NCBI GenBank assembly: GCA_033439255.1
Contig: CM065879.1
Span: forward strand, 3,912,501-3,976,500
DNA length: 64,000 nt
From: Hericium rajendrae
Taxonomy: Eukaryota; Basidiomycota; Agaricomycetes; Russulales; Hericiaceae
Direction: 5' to 3'
Positions 21,131-33,285 of this stretch are shown one piece after another. The position numbers and the translations under genes were made by a program. Numbering within the stretch: position 1 is the stretch's first letter; each line of letters opens with the position of its first letter. The notes beneath the pieces are model-generated. The model saw only the letters and a list, made by a program, of their open reading frames with translations, ran no database searches and had not been told where the DNA came from.

Positions 21131-22512
21131 TTAGGCCGGGATGGGCACCTCAGCCTGGGGAGTCAGGCGCACTGCGTGCCGCCTGACGTTGTCCGCGAAG
21201 TCGGGGGTAGCGGAATGCACGGTGACACGGTTGTCCTGCACATCGAGCACACAAAATCAGCCCCAAGCAAGATGGTAAGATAAAAGGGAAGTACATACCC
21301 AGACGGTGACGGTGCCGGGCTCCCACGAGGCCCGCAGCTGGAAGTCCGCGCCCTTCGAGATGTGGTCGAAGAGGAACTTGAGGAGGTACTCGGACTCCTC
21401 GACCTTGAAGCCGACGATGTACTTCGTGAAGCCCTGGTTGACATAGAGCGCCTTCTCGCCCGTCACAGGGTGCTGGCGGACGACGGGGTGCTGATTGTTG
21501 CAATTTGTGAGCATATATTCTACTGTAGTGCGGGGTACACGCACTTCGGTCTCAACGGGCTCTCGGCGAACAGGACCGTCGCGCTTACGCGAGTACTCGG
21601 CCTGGGGCACGGCAGAGTGGACGGCGCGCAGTCCCTCCAGGCGCTTCTTGAACTCAGGGGAGAGGCGGTTGTAGGCCTCGACCTGGGAGGCGAAGATGGT
21701 GTCACCGCCGACTTCGGGCTGGTCGAGGATGAAGAAGAAAGTCGTGCTCGGGGCTGCTTCTCGTACGACTGCAAAGAAAACAAAGACTAAAAGCCACTTC
21801 ATGGGCCAGAGGTACGGGCTACTCACGACGTCAGAGTGCCAGCTCGTGTGGTTGGCGCGGTCGCCGCCCAAGTACTCCTTGAAGCGATTGTGGTCCCCGT
21901 CGCGGTACACTGCAGACCAGTGAGACTCCAGCCACAGTCACGCAGCACCAGATGCACGTACCGACGTGGAACTCCGGGTACCCCTTCACATTCCCGGACG
22001 TGGGATGCCTCTGGATGGGGCCGAAATGGCGCGCGATCTCAATCTGGCGGTCTGCGCCGATGTCCTTGAAGTCCTGGTCGCGGAAGACGACCACCCTGCG
22101 CTCCGCCGTGAGGAGCGCGAGCTCATCGAGGCCCTCCTTGCTCAGCTGCGAGATCTGGACGCCGCGGAGCTCGGTGCCGAGGTACGGGCTGAAGTGCTTC
22201 ACCTTCACGCCCTCGGCGAGCAGGTTGGGCTTCTTCGGGTCCGCGCGGAGGCCGGCGTCGGTGTGCTCGAAGAGCTCGGTCGGCGGGAACTTCTCCTCTT
22301 TGTCGAAGTAGGGGTAGTAGAAGGGGTAGGAGGGGCCTTTCTGTATGCGTGGGGGTTGCGTTAGCCATGAATGATAATTCGAGGGTGGATGGACTCACGT
22401 CCTCGGCCTGTTCAGCAGGCTTTGCCTCAGTGTTGCTGAGCTTGATCTGAGCGATGCGGTCGGCAACCTCGTTGGTCGTCTGGGCGACAGTCTCTGTAAG
22501 TGCAGGTGCCAT
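21131..22512 (-). CDS. TauD/TfdA-family 2-oxoglutarate dioxygenase
   Basis: Fe(II)/2-oxoglutarate-dependent dioxygenase of the taurine/alkylsulfonate group (relatives include yeast Jlp1), about 380 residues. Iron ligands are visible: the HxD pair in HTSWHSDV and the distal His in DNRVTVHSATPDF. HPVTGEKALYVN is also a family hallmark. Introns: 22341-22398, 21910-21961, 21769-21826, 21490-21544, and one near the end removing about 21250-21300. After the third intron the expected YEKQPP-STTFF is obtained only with one more C (G run 21750-21753 on the plus strand); as written, the frame shifts. No signal peptide, so probably cytosolic. Likely role: release of sulfite from sulfonates for sulfur supply; the exact substrate cannot be read from sequence. 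Confidence 0.85.
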
Positions 22513-23458
22513 TGCGAAGGGATGGTTCAGCTGAGAGCCAAGAAGAAAACAGGAGTTTGTCTGTCCTGATCTGCCAGGACGGAGGCCTCTTTTATGCCAA
22601 AAAGAGGGACGGCCATTTCGCCACTATGTCTTCATGAGCTCGCGACGGCCTTCGCGCCGAGAATCAGCGGTGCCTTGAGCATGCCATCGCTCAGGAATAT
22701 GGTCAATGGGGCAATGATGATTTTCCGCCTTCTGCATGGCGAAAAAGGCATATCTTTGCAGATATGACGGGCATCCAATGTTTTCCGTGAGATTGCAGCA
22801 CTCACATGATATGTCAAAGACATGGCGCCTTTCGTTGTTGCAACATACGAATGGTCCATGTCGAGCTTGAGTGACGCAATGACGCGAGGTTACACAAGAG
22901 ATGGAGCTTCTTAAACCTGCTTAATCGCGATTTCCAAATGGCACAGTGTTGTGGCTTACCCGACAAGGTTCCTACAACCTGCGAACGCGTAGCTCGTCGG
23001 CCGAAGGTCGTTAAAGACCAGGAGAAATGCAGCCTAGCCCATCGACGAGCAGATATTCGTGCTGTCTGACGACAACTGGCGGTGAAAGTGCGCAACTCGG
23101 GATATCATATATCAGGCACGCGACGCGTCGATGGCTGAACCGGACGCATGATGACGTCGAGATCCAACAGTACTTGCTATCTGGTTGAGTCAGTGGACGC
23201 TGGCAGACGGAATGGTCAGGCCCGTCGGAGTAAAGAAGGAACAATGATGCACTGACTACCGACTGTTCAAACAGCACGTTCAGCATTGGTGCGCATACCA
23301 CTTCGCCGAACCCACACCCGGAACGTTGACATCCTCGGTATGCGGCACGCCGGACGACATGAACATAGAGACCTGTTAATTCTAAGTAGGCATACGAAGC
23401 TTATCAAGGCATATTCCGAGATCTATATCACTTGCAGAAGAAACCGCCCATAACACCA
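22513..23458. other. Intergenic stretch upstream of the dioxygenase
   Basis: No supported gene. On the minus strand a TATA-like GCATAAAAG lies roughly 80 bp upstream of the dioxygenase start. Confidence 0.5.
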
Positions 23459-26122
23459 CTAATTCCCCTCCCGGCTCCTCGCCTCCGCCAAACTCAACTC
23501 CAACGCAAACCTCAGCTCCTCATCCTCGACCCCGCTCAGCGCCGCGACCTCCGCGTCCCAGTCGCGCCCGCTGCTAGGCTCCAGCTCGGACGCAGGCGCA
23601 GGCGGGATGCTGGACAGCTGGAGCGACGCCGTGAGCGCGGACAGCGAGCGCGAGACGGGCGGCGACGACGCCGGCGTCGTGCGCAGCGGCGTGTCCCACG
23701 CGCTCCCGGAGCCTGCGCTGCCGACGGACGCGGACGACCGCCCCGTGGGCGTCGCGCTGCCGACCGCGGGGAAATCCTCGGGGCCCGGGCGTGGCGACGG
23801 GCTGAGGCTGAGAGGGCTAGACGCCAGCCCGCCGGCTTCCATGGGCTCGGGGTAAAACCGCGGCGAGACTTGCACTTTGCGCATCGATGGCGAGGGGGAG
23901 GCGAGGATGCGCGGGTGCGATCTTGAGAGCGATGATGCGGCTGGCGACGATGCGATGGGCTGCAGTGATGGGGATAGGGAGGCAGTCGATGAAGGCGTGC
24001 GAGAAGGCCTGGACATGGGTGGCTGTGCGTATCGAGGTGTGTATGAAGGCCCGTCATCGAGATCGACGTCGAAGATGCCCTCTTCTTCCTGTTGCGTAGG
24101 CTCGGCCTCCATTGCGTCTCGTCGCGTCGCTTCTGCCTCCTCTCGACTGAGCATGAGGACGTATTCAACGGCCTCACGCTCACTCAAGCCGAGGGACTCG
24201 AGCTCTGAGAGCTGCTCTCGTTCTCTGCCAAAAGTACGTCTAGTGTAGTCGGCCTCCTCAGCAAGCTCATCGCGAGATTCTGCGATGTTACGACGAAGCT
24301 CGATTTGATCTGTCGACCACGCGAATGTTAAGCGCTGCTCTACGACAAAACGATGAAATGACGTACGCTGCCATTTAGCATTGCTTTCGCGCTTGCCTTT
24401 GCCCTTCTTCCCCATGCCAGCAGGATCTGGTAAAGCGGCTTTCCATGACAGAATGCGGTTTCCGAAACTTGCGACTAGCGTCTGCCGGTCCAGCAAGATC
24501 TTGCGCACCTCGTCATGCGTGTACGCTGCGATCGAGCGCAGAGGATCGAAGTTCACGGCATCCAATACCCGGATTGTCCCACGTGAAGAACCCACAGCCA
24601 ACATGACGGAGTTCATAGCTAGGCATGTTGGAAAAGCATCTGGGAAGATTTCCAGGCGCCGCACTGGGAGGACGGGGGCATCTGACATCGAAGTCATATT
24701 CCAGTCATAGAAGCTGATCCCGCCAGAGCTGTCACCAGCGACGATGAAGCTGGACTCGCCGGGTCCAGTCGAGAATGATGGAAGGACGCAACGGATGGGG
24801 CCGCAGGCGGCATCTCCGAAGACAGTGGTGTGGATAGCTGTCGCACCAGACTTGATACTATAGCGATAGAACCATGGATTGTTGAGGTAGCTAACCAGAG
24901 TTGATGTGACACCGACTCGGCTGGTATCGATGAATAAAGCGGACACCTCTGGCTTCTCGATTTCGGAAGGCTGCAACGGGTTGGAAGATGGGATAAGTGG
25001 AGGAGAGATGCGAGTCTCAGCAATAGCGGACTGAACAGGATCCGGCGCCTGGAGTATGTCGGCGTTCAAACCAGAATAGATAACCATGTCTCCGGACCTA
25101 GTTGCAACTGCCAACACTCCGTGGATGAGAGTCTCTGCGACTTTGACGCAAGGATCGACAACCCCGGCCTTTCTTTCGGAAGTCCAGATGCAGCGAAATC
25201 TGTTCAAAGCCCAGATCTTTGCCCGTCCGTCCGCTGCAGCGCTGATGCAAAAATTGCCATCCGTGCTCCACTTGACTTCTTCCACAGCGCCTTGGTGTTC
25301 TTCGTCGACCCGGCTGTGATAGACCTTCGCAGCACTCCGCCCGCCGCTCATGGGCCGCGGATAGTACATGACGCTCACACTGCCGTCACGGAACCCCCAA
25401 GCAATCTTCGCTGATGTACCTTCTGACGAGAGTGCACATGTCGTGACATTCGGGGTGAACTCTGCATTTGGGTTGCCTATTCCAAGTCCGTGATGAACAC
25501 CGGACGCATTAAGGAAACCCTTGATGATCTTCCCGGTGGAGGGGAACGAACGTGCGACGATGCCGTATTGCACCGACGAACTGAGCAGCGCGTCTTCAGA
25601 TAAGAGATGAATGTCGGAGACGGTAGCATGATGCGGGATGTGCGTCAGAGTTGTATTGCGAGAACGTTGCCAGCGACTAGCGATGTTGATCAGAAATGGC
25701 TCAATGACGTCGTGGATAGGAGGATGGGTCTGATCATGAAATGAGATGCGCACTTTCTGAGATTATACCGAAGGACAAATTCTCTCTTCCAGGAACCTTC
25801 AGATTTCCTGAGAGTGAGTCTTTTCACATCCTGCAGGTCATGCTCGGGACCGATGCCCAAAAACTGGCAGACAAAAGGCTCGATGCCAGGTATTGTCGTC
25901 CTTGACGTGCGCATATAAGCGCTTGTTAGTCCCGCCTAGCGCAAGAAGCGAGAGCGGATCCAGGTATGACGTGATATGAGTGAGCGACTCGGAAGGAAGA
26001 GTAACGAGGCGTGAGTTGGTATCTTTGCTGCTGCCATGTTGATGGGTATGATAACGGGTAGATTGTGTCTTGGTTCGATTGAAACTATCTTTAGGATGAA
26101 TTTCAAGGGAGCGATTGTGCAT
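23459..26122 (-). CDS. F-box/WD40/UIM protein, Ufo1-like
   Basis: About 850 residues. Near the N-terminus an F-box, LPSESLTHITSYLDPLSLLA, is followed by WHRAF. The middle is WD40-type repeats (for example EVKWSTDGNFCISAAADGRAKIW and LAVGSSRGTIRVLDAV). The C-terminus has a Ser/Pro-rich stretch and two ubiquitin-interacting-like motifs, SEREAVEYVLMLSREEA and EDEELRFALELSLAEA, the latter next to the stop. This order matches budding-yeast Ufo1, an SCF receptor. Introns: 25677-25753 and a probable in-frame 57-nt intron 24310-24366, because removing it gives the smoother KWQ-QIELRR join. One base too many seems present in an A run (25873-25876, or 25859-25863): WHRAF must change frame to reach VCQFLGIGP. 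ATG 26122 is the first in the F-box frame; later starts are possible. Confidence 0.8.
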
Positions 26123-26589
26123 AAAAACAAGGGATAGGAACTGAGGGGAGTTGCTTCTGCAGACAAACAAGGAGAATTGTCTGCACTGCGACGATGAGAT
26201 GATGATGGTCGGGAAGAACGAGTCAACCCAGCTCAGGACGCGTTACGAGCATCGTGACGTCACCGCATGGTCACGGCAGGTAACGCTCTCTCAGTCTTGG
26301 TCTCCGCATCCAACATTGCATAAATCCCAACGTTAGCCTCTCACAGAACATTTTGCGCAAATAAACAGCAATGGTACTGCAGAATCCCGACGATCCAAAG
26401 TGTCCGTGCGACAACAACTTCACCAGGTTGAGGCTCTCACCGGATCCAAGGTGATAGACCATGTCCATGTTAAGCTCCGGCCTCGTCTCCGGGACGCTGG
26501 AATCTGCAGTGGACATCTCGCAATCACAAGGTCTGGGACTTCGGGAGCCATAGAGATATCCGTCAATTCCTTGCTGATCGTACAAGACT
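26123..26589. other. Short intergenic stretch between two minus-strand genes
   Basis: No gene supported. It holds the promoter of the Ufo1-like gene and the 3' end of ARPC5. Confidence 0.5.
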
Positions 26590-27227
26590 TCATACCAATC
26601 TACGATCCGTCATAGCCCGAACAATGCATCCTGTTCCCGCCACTTCCGTCAACTAGAATACTGTCAGACCAGTCGACGGACAGATGGAGTTGAAGATTTA
26701 CTTTCTCGTGCCAGCCGAGGAGCACACTGCCGCTCACATCTCCCCAACCCGGCATACCCATGCCCTTGTAAAGGTACTTCATCAAGGTGTCCTGGGCATC
26801 CTGCGAAAGTGATTTCGCGACATTCGAGATGTCCGATGATTTTGTACTGTTCAGGATTAGTCACCAGTGTCTGTAGATTCAGGTTCTATGAAGTGCGACG
26901 AGACGATGAGAGTCGGCTTCGTAGGTGTAACTCCCCACTCACCTTGGCCTCCTCCACATTTGGACCATATGGCGCGCCCTCTAGAACAGTGTTTAATGCA
27001 CCAACGATGTCTCCTCTATGAGTAACGTTGCACCAATTAAGTCCTCGATACCAGTACAACAATCCAAACACTCACTTCGACAGTGAACTCCGTACCGCCC
27101 CAGCCTTCGCCTTCGTCTCCTCGGTGACCTGCGCTGGATCGCGCGGATCAGGCTCATACAGCTCGCTCTCGAGCAGCACATCCTCGTCAAACGCGTCAAT
27201 GTCGATCTTCCGGAAGTTTACATCCAT
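26590..27227 (-). CDS. ARPC5: Arp2/3 complex subunit 5 (p16-Arc)
   Basis: Smallest subunit of the Arp2/3 actin-nucleating complex, which acts at cortical actin patches. Recognisable family blocks are MDVNFRKIDIDAFDEDV at the start, SKGDIVGALNTVLEGAPYG in the middle, LMKYLYKGMG, LLGWHEKLTEVAGTGCIVR and the end MTDRRLV. Introns on the minus strand: 27075-27016, 26942-26886, 26701-26653. Length is about 155 residues, normal for the family. In exon 3, LNLQTLVT must pass to ILNSTKSSD by dropping one base at the TT of 26857-26858. Because ARPC5 is normally single-copy and important, an extra base in the consensus is more likely than a dead gene. It is divergent from the gene at 27857. Confidence 0.92.
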
Positions 27228-27779
27228 CGCGTGCAAGTCTTGTGGGGTAGCAGTGTGTTGCAGCAGCCTTGCCGGACAGACGCGCCTTGTGCTGCGGTCC
27301 ACATCACGTAAGCTGCCATCAGTTTCCTTTATTTGTGCCTTGCTTCCTTCCATTGTCAGTTCAAGGTTCCGACGTCCTTTGCTCAAAGTCCACAGCACGT
27401 TGATTCCTCGAGACGGTAGGAAAAGAACAAAGGCTTGTAATGAAGATTCTGCAGTCAATTTCGGTGGTACTTGATGCAGCTTTGATTCAGGCTTAAGGGC
27501 ATTCTCGACGTTTCTCTAATATCGATGTTCTGCAGCTAATCCTCACTAAAGAGCACGCAGCGAGGCCTGGAGCAGATGAAGGCTCGGATCTGCTCCATCA
27601 TGTGGTTCTGCACAGAAAAGTTGGACGTTCCTCGGCCCCTTCAGCGTTTCACACCCGACCGCCACAGGCATTGTGGTCGATCATCGGACAGCCATCCCCA
27701 GCCATCCCGCCTCCGCATGGCGGCACACGTTGTCAACGAGGCAAATTACCGCTTCACATCCGTCTTTTGTCCGGCAGCC

Positions 27780-27787
27780 TATATAAA
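27780..27787 (+). promoter_or_regulatory. TATA box of the gene at 27857
   Basis: TATATAAA 77 bp upstream of the ATG, in the 630-bp divergent interval with ARPC5, followed by a CT-rich stretch near the likely transcription start. Confidence 0.6.
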
Positions 27788-27856
27788 TGACTGCGCCGTG
27801 CGCCGGAGTCGTTAACCTTTTTCCGCCCTCTCTTAGTCTATCAGTTACTCTTTTCC

Positions 27857-29041
27857 ATGGCTGTGCTTGACGCGTTCCGACTCAAGGAGTTCGACCTCGA
27901 GCCCGTCTACGCATCCTGGAAGGATGCGCCCAAGTTCCTCGGAAAGCCGAAGAAAGACATGCCGGTCGACGAGTGGCTCGCCCAGATCAAGGCCGGCTGC
28001 CTCGAGCGCAAAGTGCCGAAGGAGTACTGGCACAAGGTCGGGCAGCACTACCTCGGCGACGGCGCACGGGCGCGGCTCGACGAGCTGAAGGCGGTCCTGC
28101 GGAACATGCACGGCGGGAAGTACAACTGGAACTGGAAGAAGTTCAAGGTCGCCATGCGGAACATGGGCTGTGCGTATTATTCTTGCGCGTGCGATGAGTG
28201 CGGGGCTGACTTTGTCTTCGGATCCCAGGGGACATCGATTCGCGGAAGACCGAGACGTACGAGGTGCAGAGCAAGCCGTCCGGTCTCTGGTGGATCATCG
28301 GGAGGAGCAAGCCGGAGGAGACGCCTGCCAATACAAAGGACAGCACGGCAGCGGAGAAGAAAGATAAGGAGAAGGAGAAAGAGGGGAGGATTGGACGTAA
28401 CCCGGAGAAGAAGTCGAGTCTAATGTCCATGATCAGCGACAAGGGCGACAAGGGGGGCGACGAAAAATTTGCCGGCAGCAGACCGCGGAATTGGCTCTCG
28501 CGCGCCCCATCCACCATGTCCAAGCGTAGCAGCACCGATTCTGTTTCCAGCGAGCTCTCGAGTGCCATGGGCACCAAGATGTCGCGGGACGTGACGCCCT
28601 CGCCGCCCAGTTCCCTCGCTTCTACGCCTGCCCAGAGCCCTGGAGAAGGTGCGTTTCCTTCGCTTTCCCTCTGTCCTTTGATGTGTTCGCGATAGGACTC
28701 ACCGGCTCTTTCCAGTGATCACGACGAGTGCCCATGCCCCCGTCTGGCTCCTCAACGCGTGCAACGCGCTCGACTTTCTCACCACCGAGCACCCCAAGAC
28801 CATGACCGCTCTCTCCGCCGTCCTCATCACCGTCGGCAGTCTCCCCGCGATCCCGGGGATCGCTACAGGTGCGGGCGGCGCGATTCTGGCATCACATGCG
28901 GTGCAGGCAGCCGGTGCCATCGCCGTCGGGGTGGGCAACTGGCTGAAGAGCGCGCAGGAGGCCTCTGCGGCTGCCGCCCGGGCGACTGCCGAAGGTCAGC
29001 AGGCCACCATCCAAGAGGCCGAGAAGTCTTCCAGCCGATGA
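27857..29041 (+). CDS. Conserved basidiomycete protein of unknown function
   Basis: About 350 residues from exons 27857-28169, 28229-28648 and 28716-29041; both introns have GTGCGT donors and in-frame joins. The N-terminal ~110 residues form a charged, Trp/Lys-rich block (EWLAQIKAGCLERKVPKEYW, NWNWKKFKVAMRNMGWDID). The middle is low-complexity, Ser/Lys-rich and probably disordered. The C-terminal ~110 residues start APVWLLNACNALDFL and contain a long Ala/Gly/Ile-rich hydrophobic segment that could be one or two membrane helices, ending in an Ala/Glu-rich helix. From memory the N-terminal block looks like a family common in Agaricomycetes. I know no function. Confidence 0.8.
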
Positions 29042-30182
29042 GGGCGGAATCGGCCGTCGTATTTTATTTAGGAAGCGGAGGGTCTATTTAATTCGTTCGA
29101 TTATGGGAAGGATAGAAGGATAGCGTGATAGTATCACTGTACGATACTTGTATATAGGGTCTTTTCAGACGGTGGCATTAGTTGCTGCGGACCATCGTCG
29201 TGGAGTGGGAGACGTAGACGTAGACACTGCTGGCCGGTGCTGTGACAGATGAATGTGAACGTTGGAGTCGATGTTCCAAGATGCGGTCCGGCGATCCTGA
29301 ACGCCACCGCGATATGAAGGCACGCTCCGTGGCCACGATGGAGCAGCGTGGAGGATGTGGACCGTCGCCTGTTAGTTTCAAAATGTTAGTTCCAAAGTAC
29401 TAAAGTCGACGAAGCATTCCTGACGAGCTGTTAATAAAGTCAGATAGCCTTGTTGCCTACCTTCTTGGGTTCTCAACCGTAGCCGCCGGCATGTCGCCAT
29501 AGCCTTTCACACTCCTGCATTAACAGATGGGGTGAGACGGGATGCGAGAAGTTGACAGGATGCACGTCATCCAAAATGCACCGCTATCGTCCTATCCGTA
29601 ACATAGACCCCAGCCGAAGTCCAGAAGAGTCCTGTTTTCACCAAGGACCGATGAATGAACGACTATCGAATCACGTCGGTAGCATATATGGAAATTCGCT
29701 TGGAGAGTTAAATGGATAGCTTACAACCCGAGAACAGGCAGCAACGTAGTTGCCCTCCGAGCAAAAACGGTAGCAATTACGTTCGGATTGCGTGCGGGTT
29801 GGCCACAGCGCCGATATGATGCCCGCACGCCCTCGCCCTTCAGTCGGTAATCAGAATCGGCTGTTCATCTGACCTGTGGAAATCCTCCTGGCCCATTCCG
29901 CGTCCCGCTCTGTAAAATTAGCAAAGCCAGAAGCAGAAACACTGCCAACAGCAGCCGTTTGACAGGTCCTTCCCGACAGATGACCCCTTCCGGAAACAAC
30001 GCGCCTGCATCTTGCGTTCGGATAGGACAAATTCCACGGATGCAATGCCGGAATAAATGGCCTGTGTGATCGACGCAACCCGTCCGCCAATATGTGACTT
30101 GAATACATACAGGCTATGGAGATTCTTCGCAAGAGGCGTGCCGACGATCACGCGACGCCCTAGCCGTGCAAGTTCCGCCGTA
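29042..30182. other. Intergenic stretch
   Basis: No gene I can support. Short open frames occur on both strands, none with a splice chain or recognisable motif. It includes the 3' ends of two convergent genes. Confidence 0.5.
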
Positions 30183-30587
30183 CTATTTCGATGCGTCTTC
30201 TGCATCCTGCTTCGCGAGGCGGAGTCTGTTGCCGTGTCATCTTCCCTTGGTCAGCCTTCTGGGGCGCGAAACACGACTCACTTGTTTCGGGTTATCAGAA
30301 CCCTCATGGTGCGCTCTCTCTCGAGCTCCGTCATGTTAGGCCAGTTGGTAATCCGAGATACCGTCTGATGACAAGAACGTGACGTTAGCGGACGGGTGGA
30401 GGCGCTGAGCTGCGACAAGGTTACACACGCTATCGTTGTTTACGACTAGAGGTCCCAAGATGTCGTATTTCATCGACGCCAAACCATCGTTGCTGAGGTC
30501 GAGTTTGGGAGCCTGGGCTGCCTCGTTGCCGCCATTTGATGGCGGCGGGAGCAGACCTGGTGCGTTCCGGGCGTTTTCGTTCGACAT
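30183..30587 (-). CDS. Small conserved fungal protein of unknown function
   Basis: About 93 residues from three exons: 30587-30429, 30364-30282 and 30225-30183. Introns are 64 and 56 nt with GTGTGT/GTGAGT donors and CAG acceptors, and the joins keep frame. The protein has a Pro/Asn-rich start, then LGPLVVNND, STVSRITNWPNMTELERERT, MRVLITRNK and a short charged tail. The motif order LGP-VVN-D, SRI-NW, MT-ER-T, RVL-RN matches from memory a short protein widespread in fungi. No signal peptide or membrane segment. Function not known to me. Confidence 0.75.
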
Positions 30588-31055
30588 ATTAGCTAGGCAA
30601 AGTCTCGATGTAGATATGAATGAAAATTTCTTGTGCCTTTGGGGCCTATGTGTCCGAGATGAATATGGAGAGCCGTGTGCTGAAAGCAGGCGAAAAATCG
30701 AGAACCTTCGAGGTTCCTTCAGGGACTCGTCTCGCAGTGAACCTAAATGCCACGCGTAGCCAATCTACCGTCACGTCAACGGAGGGAACCCCGAGAATAT
30801 AAGATGGACTAGTAAGCAAACACCTGTGTCTTTGTGAAGTTATAGAAATGTACAGAGTGGTATACAGACGAGGGAAAAGGCAGGAAAAGGCCTAGTAACT
30901 AATCACGTGATTTCGTGTATGGGTTCGTCAGATCCACAAACTGGTCAGATCGTACTAGTACAACAATCAAGTTCGAGGGACACATTCGTATCCAAGGTAG
31001 AAGGAAAGGGGAAAGGGGTAGCGCAAGGAGAGGGTGTCACTACGTGCATCAGAAA

Positions 31056-33285
31056 CTATGAGTCCAAAGAGATCTCCGTCTCGTGGATCAGCTCAACATG
31101 TTTTTCTGAACGGGGTTTGATGTCGCACTGAAATGCAGCGGGATGTCTAGGCGAAATGTCTCTCAGTTATGGAAGTCCCCGATCCATAAAGACACCAGAC
31201 TACGCACCTCACGAAACCGCTAGCGTAGTCAACAAGCGGCGGAATTTCCTCGCCCTGATCATCCCGCCGTTTAGTGATGCCGAACACGGCTAGCACGGAA
31301 GCCACGACAAGCCATAAATTGGCGTCGCCGAAGAATTGACCAGGGCACAGTCTGTGCGAAGATCAATAATCAATTCTGGAAAAGGAAATGGTAGGGACTT
31401 ACCTGCGTCCGAAACCGAAAACCACGTTCTTCGGGTCGGTCATCTCCGCCGTTTGGCTATCCTGATTCATGAATCGCTCTGGACAAAAGGTATGTGGGTC
31501 CGTGTACATGTCTTCGCTCCTCGTCATAGCCCTGTTCGGAAGATAAGTCATGATAAAGCTAATTTCTTGGATCAAAAGTCCAGACGCACCATATGTTTGG
31601 TATAACCATGGCATCTTCCGGAATAACATATCCTCGATACTCATCGTCCTTCATGGCCCGGTGAGGAACGCCTAATCTCCCGCCTCAGTGCCAAAACCAG
31701 GGTTCCAACAAGAGAATGCTTACCCAATGGCACTGGCGAAGTCCATCTGATGTCAAATAAGCATCTTCTATTGGGCAGCTATCGATCGACGCGGACTGAC
31801 CGATAGACTTCCTTGACGATACTGTCCACGTAAGGCAGAGATTCGCGGTCCTCAAAATCGGGAAGGCGGTCAGAGCCAACTTTCTCGTCGATCTCGGCTT
31901 GTGCTTTCCGCAGAACGTCGGGGTGCAGAGTCATGGCAAGGAAGAATGAGATGAGCAGCGCTGAGGTCTGAAATCAAATTTCACAAGAAGAAATGATCAG
32001 CGGGATTGTCGTGGCGAATTCAGAAAAAGTGCACGTACAGTATCGGTCGCGGCTGATGATTTTGGCCAACAGGAGCAAGTTCAAAACCGTGCTCGGCCGA
32101 CCAGAACATTACGAAACAGTACGTACCACCGTACAAAACGCCTGCAGCGCCCTTTATGTCTTCCTCCTCATACTGCTTATGTTTGCTGTCCGATTCGTTC
32201 GCAATGATGAGATCAGAAACGAACGACGGAATCGCTGTCCCCGCAGCCTAGAAACAAAGTCAAAATGGCCAGATGTTCCTGACAACACGCAACTTACCAT
32301 AGTCCTCTGACCATCTTGAACGGTATATCCAGCATTCTCCTCACTTTGACCCGCGTTTTTATCGCATGCCGTTTAAATCCCGCTCCCGGCATCCACGCAG
32401 GAAGAAATTTCACTGCAAAAATGACGTGTGATGAGCGCCTAAAGGGGCTTCAAACGCACCAGAAACACATACGCGCCGGGAAGAAGTCGACCAGCATTGA
32501 TCCCGGGCTTCCGGCGCTTACCGTCTCATGCGCCGCATCCTCAGCGAGACGCACATACAGTTCATCCATGGATTTGACCGTGTGACCGTAGGTGATCTTC
32601 ATGATAGTGCCAGCTGAGAACCTGCAAAGACGACTACGTTCAGTAGGTCCGCTGGCCAGTAGCGTGCAGCACTTACCTTTTGACATGCCGGATAAACGCT
32701 TCGGGCTTCTGCAAAAGTCCGAGCAGCAGGGTGCAGGTCTCACGGCGCTGCAACGGGCGATAAGCAAGGACCGCTTGCTGGTTGAAATGGTCCTGTATGA
32801 GGCGCCGGTGTTTCCGGAAACGCTCGCCGTAGGGCATGTTGCTGAGAACCGAGTCCCAGCCCATACTGGGGAGAAATATCAGACAGGTAGCTCGGAATAG
32901 ATCTTCTGAATGGCCGCACAGCTCGACTATCATCACAAGGCGCGGACGGCAGGAATAGTTGAGGCTTCGTCTTTCCATCAGATCACGAGCGGCCTTCAAT
33001 GAATTGAGGACGACTATTGAACGCCCAAAAACCTTGGCGTGAATGACATCCCCTTTTGAGGACGATGAGACTGTGCCGTAATGGATGGTACAAATGCAGC
33101 GTACCGTAGGTCTTTCCCCAGCTTTCGAACATCTGTTCTTGATTAGTAAAGGCCATTTGGCGAAGATTGCCGATGAAAGGGTCAGGGCGAGGGCCTGGAG
33201 GAAGTCGTAAACGACGAGTTTTGAGCCATCTGGCGACCACGGTGACGACAAACGCAAGCGTGAAGAGGACGACAGCGATAAACAT
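31056..33285 (-). CDS. Cytochrome P450 monooxygenase
   Basis: Microsomal P450 of about 510 residues. An N-terminal anchor ([17 protein letters not shown]) precedes the proline hinge [20 protein letters not shown] is the C-helix, [13 protein letters not shown] the I-helix (A-x-D-T), [16 protein letters not shown] carries ExxR, PERF the following motif, and [13 protein letters not shown] the haem loop with the Cys ligand. About nine short introns fit in frame; one (about 31350-31400) splits the haem loop just before LCPG. The last exon encodes [13 protein letters not shown] and stops at 31056. All key residues are present and I see no frameshift. It resembles the large basidiomycete P450 groups used in wood-extractive and secondary metabolism, but the family number and substrate cannot be given. 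Confidence 0.88.

Noticed and set aside
23432-23926. 164-codon plus-strand frame rich in Arg
   Set aside because: Antisense shadow of the C-terminal region of the Ufo1-like gene.
27072-27458. ARPC5 starting further upstream at 27458
   Set aside because: The family N-terminus MDVNFRKID begins at 27227; upstream residues are unlike the family and are probably leader.
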